Positions 7,691 through 13,240 of a DNA stretch of 32,360 bases are shown here, piece after piece. A model generated the notes under the pieces. The model was not told where the DNA came from. It was given only the letters and a program-made list of their open reading frames with translations, and searched no databases. This DNA is from Anaerospora hongkongensis (GTDB lineage Bacteria; Bacillota; Negativicutes; Sporomusales; DSM-15969). The position numbers and the translations under genes are program-made. The DNA lies in assembly GCF_004339805.1 (NCBI RefSeq), contig NZ_SLUI01000023.1, positions 1 to 32,360 on the forward strand, read 5' to 3'. Positions within the stretch are counted from its first letter, which is position 1. Each line of letters starts with the position of its first letter.

Positions 7691-8329
7691 CTATTTTTCG
7701 ATGTATACTATACATTTTTCCGCAAGGAATCTAATTATACTGTCAGCCTGGTTGTTTTCATAAAAATCTGCCATTAACGTGTTAAACTCGTTGATATCTT
7801 TTGCGCTAATATTAAATACCCCGTAACCGGCTTTAAGCAATATGCCACTTCCTATTAACCTTGCCGTGCGTTTATTACCACCCTGGTAAAATTTATTTTG
7901 TGTCGCCCAAAGAAACAAATGGATCGCTTGTTCTATTTCATTTTTATTCTCCAATATGGTTGGCAGCTCTCGATCAAATTTATCGGGATTTAAAGAAGCT
8001 GGATACGTATTAGACCCGACAATCCTCGCATTAACCCGGCAAAACATATCTTTAGTAACGTTAAAGGTATTAGTCTTTACTGCTTCCAAAACCAGTTGCC
8101 AAGCGTACATGATATTCAAGACTTGCTGCACATCATTGATTGTGTGTCCATCAACGGATACTCCGTCAAACAGAGTTTTCACTTCTGGGAAGGTAATGGG
8201 ATTGTTTTCTAACTGTGATATATCAAAAATATACTCCGGCAACATGCGCTTTGCAGAAAACAAAGCAAATTTTGCATCTTTTATCATGTTTTTCGGTATA
8301 ACAACCTTATATATATAATCAAACAGCAT
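7691..8329 (-). CDS. Fic/DOC-fold protein with degenerate active site
   Basis: 212 residues from the ATG at 8329, chosen because AGAGGTG lies six bases upstream; two closer starts sit too near that site. The Fic core motif HPFxDGNGRxxR appears at about residues 144-157 as QNKFYQGGNKRTAR: the catalytic His is absent and the acidic metal ligand is Gly. SVDGHTINDV near residue 60 resembles the inhibitory-helix region of class II/III Fic proteins. Family role: AMP transfer to a target protein, often as toxin. The lost histidine predicts no classical AMPylation, so this may be a variant group with another reaction or a binding role. No separate antitoxin gene is evident beside it. Confidence 0.75.
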   Translation of the reverse strand: MLFDYIYKVVIPKNMIKDAKFALFSAKRMLPEYIFDISQLENNPITFPEVKTLFDGVSVDGHTINDVQQVLNIMYAWQLVLEAVKTNTFNVTKDMFCRVNARIVGSNTYPASLNPDKFDRELPTILENKNEIEQAIHLFLWATQNKFYQGGNKRTARLIGSGILLKAGYGVFNISAKDINEFNTLMADFYENNQADSIIRFLAEKCIVYIEK

Positions 8330-8378
8330 ATTCATCACCTCTAGCTTTATTATAAACAGAGGATAGCATTAATTTTTA

Positions 8379-8426
8379 TACAAACAAAAGGAGTATAGCC
8401 TATTAACTATACTCCTTTTGTTTGTA
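8379..8426. terminator. Perfect 20-bp bidirectional terminator
   Basis: Bases 8379-8398 are exactly inverted at 8407-8426 around an 8-base loop, with AAAA/TTTT ends. It separates the Lys-rich gene (ending at 8469 on minus) from the Fic-like gene. Confidence 0.82.
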
Positions 8427-8468
8427 TTTCTCCGGCGTAAGCAATGCCCTATTTATTCAATCATCGCA

Positions 8469-8780
8469 CTATTTTTCTGCTTCAATTATTTTTTTTGCGG
8501 CCTTCTCGACAGCTTTATCGTCACCCTCCTTTTCTTTTTCAACAGCTTTCTTAAGAATATCATATACTTCAGCTTCACCGTATGTCATATTCTTTGCTAC
8601 TTTTGTTGTGGCTATCTTTGCTTTTGCCATTTCATATTCATTTTTAGCTCGTTTCTTATATTCTTTGGCTTTTTCTTCATATTTTTCGTTATCGGCCCAC
8701 TTCTTAAATTTATTCCCCTTTTTAATATAAGATGCTGCTATCTTTAGACGTTTTTTAACTTCTTTTTCTTCTTTTGACAA
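8469..8780 (-). CDS. Lysine-rich helical protein (103 aa)
   Basis: Starts at TTG, five bases after GGGGTG. More than a quarter of the residues are Lys and many are Glu. The whole chain reads as amphipathic helices (for example KKAVEKEKEGDDKAVEKAAK), with no hydrophobic core. It may be a coiled-coil or nucleic-acid-coating protein. It follows the nuclease gene by 57 bases on the same strand and could be cotranscribed with it as a partner, but no family is recognised. Confidence 0.6.
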   Translation of the reverse strand: MSKEEKEVKKRLKIAASYIKKGNKFKKWADNEKYEEKAKEYKKRAKNEYEMAKAKIATTKVAKNMTYGEAEVYDILKKAVEKEKEGDDKAVEKAAKKIIEAEK

Positions 8781-8837
8781 GTTTACACCCCACTTTATAG
8801 GCTGAAGCCCTAAATGAGGGCTATTTTTGTCTTGGCC

Positions 8838-9845
8838 TCAGTCAAACAGGCTAAAGTTAAGCTCTACAATAATACTTTGTAGTGGAATAGATTCTGCTTC
8901 ACAAAATTTCTTAATGTCAAAGAAAATAGACCAACCAATATCTTTATTCCGCACCTCAAGAAAGGTATGTATGCCCTCAGTTTGTATAGAAATAAAGCCA
9001 TATTGCTCCAATAATCTCACTTCATGTATCATAATATTTTGATCAATATTGAAGGCAGTACGAACGTCGTATTCATTTGCTACAAGTGAGTCTACTAAGT
9101 TACCATATATAGAAATAGATTTTATTATAATTGCAGTTAAGACTACTCTCGTTTGTTTGCTTAATTTACTTAGATTTGTTAATAACTTGTCAAAGTCAAT
9201 TTTTGTTGATGCGAGTTCTGATGTTGTTTGATGCCAAGCTCGTGAGCTGTTTAGGCGGCTTAATGTCTGCGCTTGATTACCCATATTAAATTTAGTAAAA
9301 AGAAAATTAGCTGATGGAGATTCATTACGCTTTAGTGATTGATTAAAATCCTGAGTATCGACTAATCCACTAGTAAAAATTTTGACTGCACTATCAGGAC
9401 CTATAGTAGAAACATATTCTCCTCCATGCATTTTAAAGGTGTTTATTAAATAATTAACCTTAAATGATAAATCTTTTTTTCCATCCCACAAAGGACTACA
9501 TATTAATAAATACCATCTATTAAGTCCAAAAACATTTGAATCCGAATGTTGGCTTTTTACTTTTGACGAAAAATCTTTTTCCTTAACGTCGAAATGACTT
9601 TTTATTTGGAATCCAACCTTATAAGAATTATTAAGGTTAGTTACAAGTAAGTCAACCCCATGATCATTTAATGCTTGCGTAGTTTGAATTTGAATGTTTC
9701 CGAGTAAATGTTGATGATTATAAAGAAACATTTTTAACTGCTCAATCAGCTCGGCATGTGGTTTATCAGTAAAGTAACAAGTCTCGTCGACTGCAGCAAC
9801 ACCTCTATTTAAGAGGATATTCATTCTCTCAATAAAATCCTGCAT
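8838..9845 (-). CDS. PD-(D/E)xK nuclease-like protein, possible defence effector
   Basis: 335 residues; GGGGA lies just before the ATG. Residues 55-85 hold the nuclease core: HGVDLLVTN (D65), then YKVGFQIKSH with Q80 and K82. This is the D...(E/Q)xK pattern of restriction-endonuclease and Mrr-like folds. Residues 90-160 continue an alpha/beta domain. The C-terminal part (about 210-335) is helical with a winged-helix look. There is no methylase or helicase partner, so it is not a complete restriction system. It may be a single-gene abortive-infection nuclease or act with the small Lys-rich protein downstream. Its AT-rich codon use fits recent transfer. Confidence 0.65.
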   Translation of the reverse strand: MQDFIERMNILLNRGVAAVDETCYFTDKPHAELIEQLKMFLYNHQHLLGNIQIQTTQALNDHGVDLLVTNLNNSYKVGFQIKSHFDVKEKDFSSKVKSQHSDSNVFGLNRWYLLICSPLWDGKKDLSFKVNYLINTFKMHGGEYVSTIGPDSAVKIFTSGLVDTQDFNQSLKRNESPSANFLFTKFNMGNQAQTLSRLNSSRAWHQTTSELASTKIDFDKLLTNLSKLSKQTRVVLTAIIIKSISIYGNLVDSLVANEYDVRTAFNIDQNIMIHEVRLLEQYGFISIQTEGIHTFLEVRNKDIGWSIFFDIKKFCEAESIPLQSIIVELNFSLFD

Positions 9846-9973
9846 TTTTGTCCCCTTAATTTTTAAAATAAATTAAGTCCTTATTAATCTACTTATTATT
9901 TCCCTAGGTTATTGGTTTTTCCCTTCTGCGGGCTTTTTAACATCTTTGCAATCGTTAATTAAAGATTACATTA

Positions 9974-10008
9974 ATTGCTTGAAGCAATAAGTTGAGTATT
10001 ATACTCAA
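9974..10008. promoter_or_regulatory. Two palindromes next to the type I antitoxin promoter
   Basis: ATTGCTTGAAGCAAT (9974-9988) and TTGAGTATTATACTCAA (9992-10008) are both perfect around one central base. They end six bases before the -35 box of the antitoxin RNA. They look like operator sites, though no dedicated repressor gene is adjacent. Confidence 0.45.
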
Positions 10009-10013
10009 GCGGC

Positions 10014-10042
10014 TTGACAGTAAAAGAAAAGAGTAGTATAAA
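10014..10042 (+). promoter_or_regulatory. Promoter of the type I antitoxin RNA
   Basis: TTGACA (10014-10019), 17 bases, TATAAA (10037-10042): near-perfect sigma-A promoter. Confidence 0.78.
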
Positions 10043-10070
10043 AAAGGATAGGCAATATGCCTATCCTTTT
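10042..10070 (-). terminator. Terminator of the toxin mRNA
   Basis: GGATAGGC and GCCTATCC flank a 5-base loop, and on the minus strand the stem is followed by TTTTTTATAC. It starts five bases after the toxin stop codon. On the plus strand the same hairpin would form the 5' end of the antitoxin RNA. Confidence 0.75.
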
Positions 10071-10074
10071 AGCC

Positions 10075-10170
10075 TTACCGGAATTCAATGTGAAGAGCGA
10101 TGGATTTAATGCGCCTTGTGAGCTGGTAAACGATTGAGGCCGTAGCCAGTCCCCAGAAGTACAGTTCCAT
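10075..10170 (-). CDS. Type I toxin, small hydrophobic peptide (31 aa)
   Basis: The peptide begins MELYFWGLATASIVYQ, followed by LTRRIKSIALHIEFR. One hydrophobic helix plus a basic tail is the design of Fst/TxpA/BsrG-type membrane toxins. The ATG follows AAGGGAGGTGAAAGGA, one of the strongest ribosome sites here, and a terminator follows the stop. A promoter for an antisense RNA faces it from downstream. The toxin promoter is not clear. Its 5' leader contains a 10-bp hairpin that is also the antitoxin terminator. Exact family not assigned. Confidence 0.7.
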   Translation of the reverse strand: MELYFWGLATASIVYQLTRRIKSIALHIEFR

Positions 10171-10207
10171 TCCTTTCACCTCCCTTAAACAGAATATCTA
10201 TGTAATC

Positions 10208-10245
10208 GAGAAGCGAGTTCCTAGCTCGCTTCTCTGTCTTTTTTT
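10208..10245 (+). terminator. Terminator of the antitoxin RNA
   Basis: GAGAAGCGAG (10208-10217) pairs with CTCGCTTCTC (10225-10234), followed by TGTCTTTTTTT. Confidence 0.82.
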
Positions 10246-10337
10246 GCGGGTTAGTGGACTTGTCCCTATTACATATTATTCAGCACGCTTATTTTCCTTC
10301 CCTACTTTCCCAATTCCGAAGTGATTTTTGCCCTTTA

Positions 10338-10462
10338 AAAACACAAAAACCGCCTGAGGCGTACTTAAAGTACACTCAAACGGTGCCCAGGCAGTCGGCT
10401 TAATCAACGATACAGTCCTTGTGGTACTCCACTGATCTGCCAGTCCTGTATCGCAGTTTTAT
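10338..10462 (-). ncRNA. Candidate structured small RNA upstream of the type I locus
   Basis: A strong minus-strand promoter (10470-10498) predicts a start near 10462. The RNA has a long-range CGATACAG/CTGTATCG pairing. It ends at a three-part hairpin (CCG/CGG, GAG/CTC, GTACTT/AAGTAC) followed by TTTTTGTGTTTTT. It contains no plausible reading frame. It lies upstream of the toxin on the same strand, so read-through could also supply toxin mRNA. The family is unknown. Confidence 0.58.
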
Positions 10463-10469
10463 TAATTAT

Positions 10470-10498
10470 ATTATATATTTCAAGGAAAAATAAGTCAA
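10470..10498 (-). promoter_or_regulatory. Promoter of the 10338-10462 RNA
   Basis: On minus: TTGACT (10493-10498), 17 bases, TATAAT (10470-10475). Divergent from the RHH gene promoter. Confidence 0.75.
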
Positions 10499-10522
10499 TC
10501 GCAATATATTTTAAAAATAATT

Positions 10523-10563
10523 TTGAATATGAACTTGAATATATTTTTGAATACATATATAAT
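10523..10563 (+). promoter_or_regulatory. RHH gene promoter with three 12-bp-phased repeats
   Basis: TTGAAT (10535-10540), 17 bases and TATAAT (10558-10563) form the promoter. TTGAATA occurs at 10523, 10535 and 10547, exactly 12 bp apart, overlapping the -35 box and the spacer. Such phased direct repeats are typical RHH operators, so the downstream protein probably represses itself. Confidence 0.65.
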
Positions 10564-10596
10564 ATAAAACATAATACATGTTAAGGAGTGATTGTC

Positions 10597-11241
10597 GTGG
10601 TTATTAATAAAAATGGTAAAACATCTCGGGCTGAGTCACGGATTCTTGCAAGATTTAGTGGTGCTATTGCTGCAAAGAAAAAAAATATTACGTTCAACAT
10701 TAATGAAGAATTACTTGAGCGCCTTGATACAGTCGCTGCAATGTTTAGTGCCAACGATGGAAATACCACAAGAACAGATATTATTGAAGATGCGCTGACA
10801 TCATACATCGAAACTGCTGAGGATTTTTTCGAAGAGCAAAACTTGAAAGAGGATCAGGATATAACATCATATACTAATCCTGATGACGATACAGCAGTGT
10901 TCCCGGCAATCAATGATAACTTTAGTAGTATTTTTATTGCCGATCAGGAGTGGAGATATGTTCGTGTAGCAGAGTCTAGGAGAAATAAAATAAAATATAT
11001 CGCTTTATATCGCGGTGCGCCAATATCTGCTATTACGCATTACGCCGAGGTTATTGATGTAAGCGACCAAATTCCGGAAAAAGATAATAAGCGGGTTATA
11101 AAAGTAAAAGAACCCGTACCTTTACCTCACTCTGTAGAATTAGGAAATATAACTGTGCAATCAGTGCGTAAATTGTTCTACACTAAGTTAAATCAATTAA
11201 AAGCTGTTGCAACAGTAGAAGAGCTGCTATACATGAAGTAG
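10597..11241 (+). CDS. RHH regulator fused to a C-terminal alpha/beta domain
   Basis: 214 residues from GTG 10597, chosen because AAGGAG lies eight bases upstream; an upstream GTG overlaps that site. Residues about 28-75 (ITFNINEELLERLDTV... DIIEDALTSYI) are a ribbon-helix-helix DNA-binding domain. An acidic linker follows. The C-terminal domain (about 105-214) has YVRVAESRRNKIKYIALY, ITHYAEVI and a closing helix. This resembles EVE/ASCH-like or restriction-associated recognition domains; I cannot name the family with certainty. It probably represses its own promoter through the 12-bp repeats. Fusion of RHH to such a domain suggests ligand- or modified-base-dependent control, which is inference. 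Confidence 0.68.
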   Translation: MVINKNGKTSRAESRILARFSGAIAAKKKNITFNINEELLERLDTVAAMFSANDGNTTRTDIIEDALTSYIETAEDFFEEQNLKEDQDITSYTNPDDDTAVFPAINDNFSSIFIADQEWRYVRVAESRRNKIKYIALYRGAPISAITHYAEVIDVSDQIPEKDNKRVIKVKEPVPLPHSVELGNITVQSVRKLFYTKLNQLKAVATVEELLYMK

Positions 11242-11251
11242 ATAAACATAT

Positions 11252-11285
11252 AAAAGGGACTGCACTAAAGTACAGTCCCTTTATT
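11252..11285 (+). terminator. Terminator after the RHH gene
   Basis: AAAGGGACTG and CAGTCCCTTT form the stem, followed by ATTG; the T's of the right arm supply the U-run. Confidence 0.75.
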
Positions 11286-11324
11286 GTGAACATCAGTGTG
11301 TTAAAGCTAAATAAGCATTTACCC

Positions 11325-11354
11325 AATGTAATGAATTATGAAAAAGATTACATT
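11325..11354. repeat. Inverted AATGTAAT sites upstream of the recombinase gene
   Basis: AATGTAAT (11325-11332) and ATTACATT (11347-11354) face each other over 14 bases. The related pair TATGTAAT/ATTACATA occurs at 11434-11474. They may be recombinase core or regulatory sites. Confidence 0.45.
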
Positions 11355-11430
11355 CATAAAATGCCCTTAAAGCCATATAGAATATAACGTAGTTAAACTT
11401 TTTCTATAAATACCTGGTTTATTTCTCGCA

Positions 11431-11474
11431 TTGTATGTAATGTTTTGGTAAAATATAGATATAAATATTACATA
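11431..11474 (+). promoter_or_regulatory. Recombinase promoter flanked by an inverted repeat
   Basis: TTGTAT (11431-11436), 17 bases, TATAGA (11454-11459). TATGTAAT (11434-11441) overlaps the -35 and is inverted as ATTACATA (11467-11474) at the predicted start site, a classic repressor position. Confidence 0.6.
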
Positions 11475-11480
11475 TATGGG

Positions 11481-12065
11481 ATGGCGTTTAATGTGGCAAT
11501 AAAAAAAGGCGACTGTATCACTGTAGAACCTATACGAGATATCAAAAAGCTGAACAAGATGAAAGACTATCTATTGAAATCAAATGAACGTGACTACCTG
11601 ATGTTTGTTATAGGGATTAACTCAGGGCTTCGTATTGGTGATCTACTAAGCCTTACTGTTGATGATGTAGCGGGTAAGGACTACATTACTATTCGGGAAG
11701 AGAAGACCGACAAGATTAAAAGATTTGCCCTATCTGATGCCTGCAAGAAGGCCATCAAGGACTATCTAAAGAACAGTGGTCAAACTGAAGGTTTTCTTTT
11801 TAAGAGTCGTAAGGGTGACAAGGCAATATCAACCGTACAGGCATGGCGTATTATTAACGATGCTGCAGCGTTCGCAAAGATCGGCGAGAACATCGGTACA
11901 CATACAATGCGAAAGACATTTGGTTACCATGCATTACGCAAAGGCATAGACATAGCGTATATCATGGAGTGCCTTAATCATTCTTCCGCAGCTATTACTA
12001 AACGATATATAGGCATCACACAAGATGAATTAAACGATAAGGTATACCTTAACATGAACCTATAG
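11481..12065 (+). CDS. Short tyrosine recombinase (catalytic domain only)
   Basis: 194 residues from ATG 11481; upstream in-frame codons precede the predicted transcript start. All catalytic residues are present: R51 (SGLRIGD), K75, H141-x-x-R144 (HTMR), H167 (LNHSS) and Y176 (KRYIG). The usual N-terminal SAM-like arm- or core-binding domain of XerC/D is almost absent, with only about 30 residues before the catalytic domain. Such short recombinases often resolve plasmid dimers or invert DNA. Ribosome-site quality is poor (GGG adjacent to ATG), so expression may be low. The 12077 gene follows by 11 bases, so it is likely cotranscribed. Confidence 0.85.
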   Translation: MAFNVAIKKGDCITVEPIRDIKKLNKMKDYLLKSNERDYLMFVIGINSGLRIGDLLSLTVDDVAGKDYITIREEKTDKIKRFALSDACKKAIKDYLKNSGQTEGFLFKSRKGDKAISTVQAWRIINDAAAFAKIGENIGTHTMRKTFGYHALRKGIDIAYIMECLNHSSAAITKRYIGITQDELNDKVYLNMNL

Positions 12066-12076
12066 AGGAGATACAA

Positions 12077-12358
12077 ATGGATAATGTAACTAACTGGACC
12101 CGAGATTTAGCCAGCTTAGAACCTCTGGAAGAATATGAAAACAGATATGTCCAATGCAACCTGGCTCCGCTGCTGCTCTCTCCGGAATTAGCCCAGGACA
12201 TTGTAAGTCTACACGACCCCCAAAATGAGGATAATTTTAACCTGCTAATTATATCCCTCTTAGCCGACACCATTAAACAACGCAAATTAGCCATAAAGGA
12301 AGAGGCCGAAAAACTTCGAAACGAGCTAAATTATCTGTTAAAAAAATTTAACAACTAA
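12077..12358 (+). CDS. Hypothetical coiled-coil protein (93 aa)
   Basis: Starts behind TAGAGGAG, 11 bases after the recombinase. The N-terminus is acidic and Trp-containing. The last 35 residues (KQRKLAIKEEAEKLRNELNY) form a coiled coil. It could be a recombinase accessory protein, judged only from the operon position. No family recognised. Confidence 0.6.
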   Translation: MDNVTNWTRDLASLEPLEEYENRYVQCNLAPLLLSPELAQDIVSLHDPQNEDNFNLLIISLLADTIKQRKLAIKEEAEKLRNELNYLLKKFNN

Positions 12359-12373
12359 TTATCAACAAAAATA

Positions 12374-12403
12374 AACCGGCCTAATTAGGCCGGTTGTTTT
12401 GGG
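12374..12403. terminator. Bidirectional terminator between convergent genes
   Basis: AACCGGCC and GGCCGGTT flank TAATTA. T-runs follow on both strands. It serves the recombinase operon and the ToxN gene. Confidence 0.85.
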
Positions 12404-12408
12404 TTATA

Positions 12409-12939
12409 TTATGGGGTAGTAGTCGGAGTTGTTGGTGTAACTATTGGCGTAGGCGGAGTTAACTTTGCCAATAATTGTGTTTCGATTGCCAGCACATCGG
12501 GAAAGATTAATCCCAGGCCCTTTCTATGCATTATAAGTGCCTTTTTGGCCTTCGTCTCAATCTCTGACGATAATTTAGAAGGAAGAATGATAGGCTGTCC
12601 ATTATTAGCATTAAGATACTGATTGTTAATATATGACGGTATAACAGGGCACATATTCTGTATTAAGAAGGCTTTTCTTTCACCTAAAACATACCCAAAA
12701 TGTATTGTGTAGCAAGCTCCATGCTTGGCTAATTTATCGTCGTGATATTTTTGATATTTGGGAGTTTGAGAAGAAATAGGAACAGCCCAATAAATACCCG
12801 TTGCATCATCTTTAAACGAATAATAGCATGGTCGGTTATGCGGTCTACCGTTAATTATTTCTTTGTTTTTCATTAAGCGGGTATCGGGAAAATCAATAAA
12901 ATATTGATCTTTAATAAAGTAAAAATTTCCGCTGTACAT
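12409..12939 (-). CDS. Type III toxin of the ToxN/AbiQ (TenpN/CptN-like) family
   Basis: 176 residues; GGGAGAG precedes the ATG. The pattern FYFIKDQYF.DFPD...NRPCYYSFK...WAVPISSQ.PKY, then CYTIHFGYVLG..KAFLIQNMCPV, matches type III endoribonuclease toxins. These cut RNA and are held inactive by a repeated pseudoknot RNA. The upstream region (12960-13106) has the expected promoter, two 46-nt repeats and a terminator. Residues after about 155 form an odd tail, LTPPTPIVTPTTPTTTP, that is not part of the known fold. Such systems stabilise plasmids and can abort phage infection. Confidence 0.88.
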   Translation of the reverse strand: MYSGNFYFIKDQYFIDFPDTRLMKNKEIINGRPHNRPCYYSFKDDATGIYWAVPISSQTPKYQKYHDDKLAKHGACYTIHFGYVLGERKAFLIQNMCPVIPSYINNQYLNANNGQPIILPSKLSSEIETKAKKALIMHRKGLGLIFPDVLAIETQLLAKLTPPTPIVTPTTPTTTP

Positions 12940-12959
12940 TTAAACTCTCCCTACAAAGC

Positions 12960-12992
12960 AGTAAAGTCCTATCTAGTAGATAGAACTTTACA
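12960..12992 (-). terminator. Terminator between antitoxin RNA and toxin gene
   Basis: GTAAAGTTCTATC pairs with GATAGGACTTTAC with one mismatch. It lies directly after the antitoxin repeats and before the toxin ribosome site, as in other type III loci, where it sets the antitoxin:toxin ratio. Confidence 0.75.
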
Positions 12993-12994
12993 AA

Positions 12995-13106
12995 ACATTT
13001 GAACCCTGACCTCTTATAACCCGCTTATCAGGTTGCGGTTACATTTGAACCCTGACCTTTTATAACCCGCTTATCAGGCCGCGGCTACATTTGAAGAGAA
13101 TTCTTC
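12995..13106 (-). ncRNA. Type III antitoxin RNA, two 46-nt repeats plus a partial third
   Basis: Units 12995-13040 and 13041-13086 are near-identical, and the first 9 bases of a third follow (13087-13095). Each unit can form a CCTGA/TCAGG stem. A second pairing of AACC or AGCC with GGTT stays possible in both units despite sequence changes (wobble-compensated), which supports a conserved pseudoknot. The transcript would start near 13106. Confidence 0.83.
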
Positions 13107-13112
13107 ACTAAT

Positions 13113-13141
13113 AGTATAACCAAAAATTAAGGAAATGTCAA
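13113..13141 (-). promoter_or_regulatory. Promoter of the type III toxin-antitoxin operon
   Basis: On minus: TTGACA (13136-13141), 17 bases, TATACT (13113-13118). Confidence 0.85.
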
Positions 13142-13200
13142 CGCTTGAGCCTATAATCTTATATTACTATATATTCCATTGCTTTTTAACATTTTATTCA

Positions 13201-13234
13201 AAAAAAAGCCAGCTAATTTTAGCTGGCTTTTTTT
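13201..13234. terminator. Bidirectional terminator after the secreted-protein operon
   Basis: AAAAAAAGCCAGCT and AGCTGGCTTTTTTT are perfect inverted arms around a 6-base loop. The stem ends seven bases before the stop codon side of the 13241 gene. Confidence 0.88.
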
Positions 13235-13240
13235 ATAGTA

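Larger units (their letters stand above)
10049..10245 (+). ncRNA. Type I antitoxin antisense RNA
   Basis: It starts at the consensus promoter 10014-10042 and ends at the strong hairpin and T-run at 10208-10245. It would be about 195 nt and fully antisense to the toxin coding sequence and ribosome site (10075-10186). This is the arrangement of cis-encoded type I antitoxins such as RatA or the SR RNAs. Expression is predicted, not shown. Confidence 0.65.

Noticed and set aside
8418..8747. Two hydrophobic plus-strand frames (Phe-rich)
   Set aside because: They are the reverse of the Lys-rich gene; AAG/AAA codons read backwards give Phe/Leu. No ribosome site.
8808..8830. AGCCCT/AGGGCT hairpin with T-run on plus
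   Set aside because: No plus-strand transcript is expected there and the minus-strand side lacks a T-run; probably incidental.
12995..13095. Could be read as a short CRISPR array
   Set aside because: Units are contiguous 46-mers without spacers and sit between a promoter and a ToxN gene, so they are type III antitoxin repeats.
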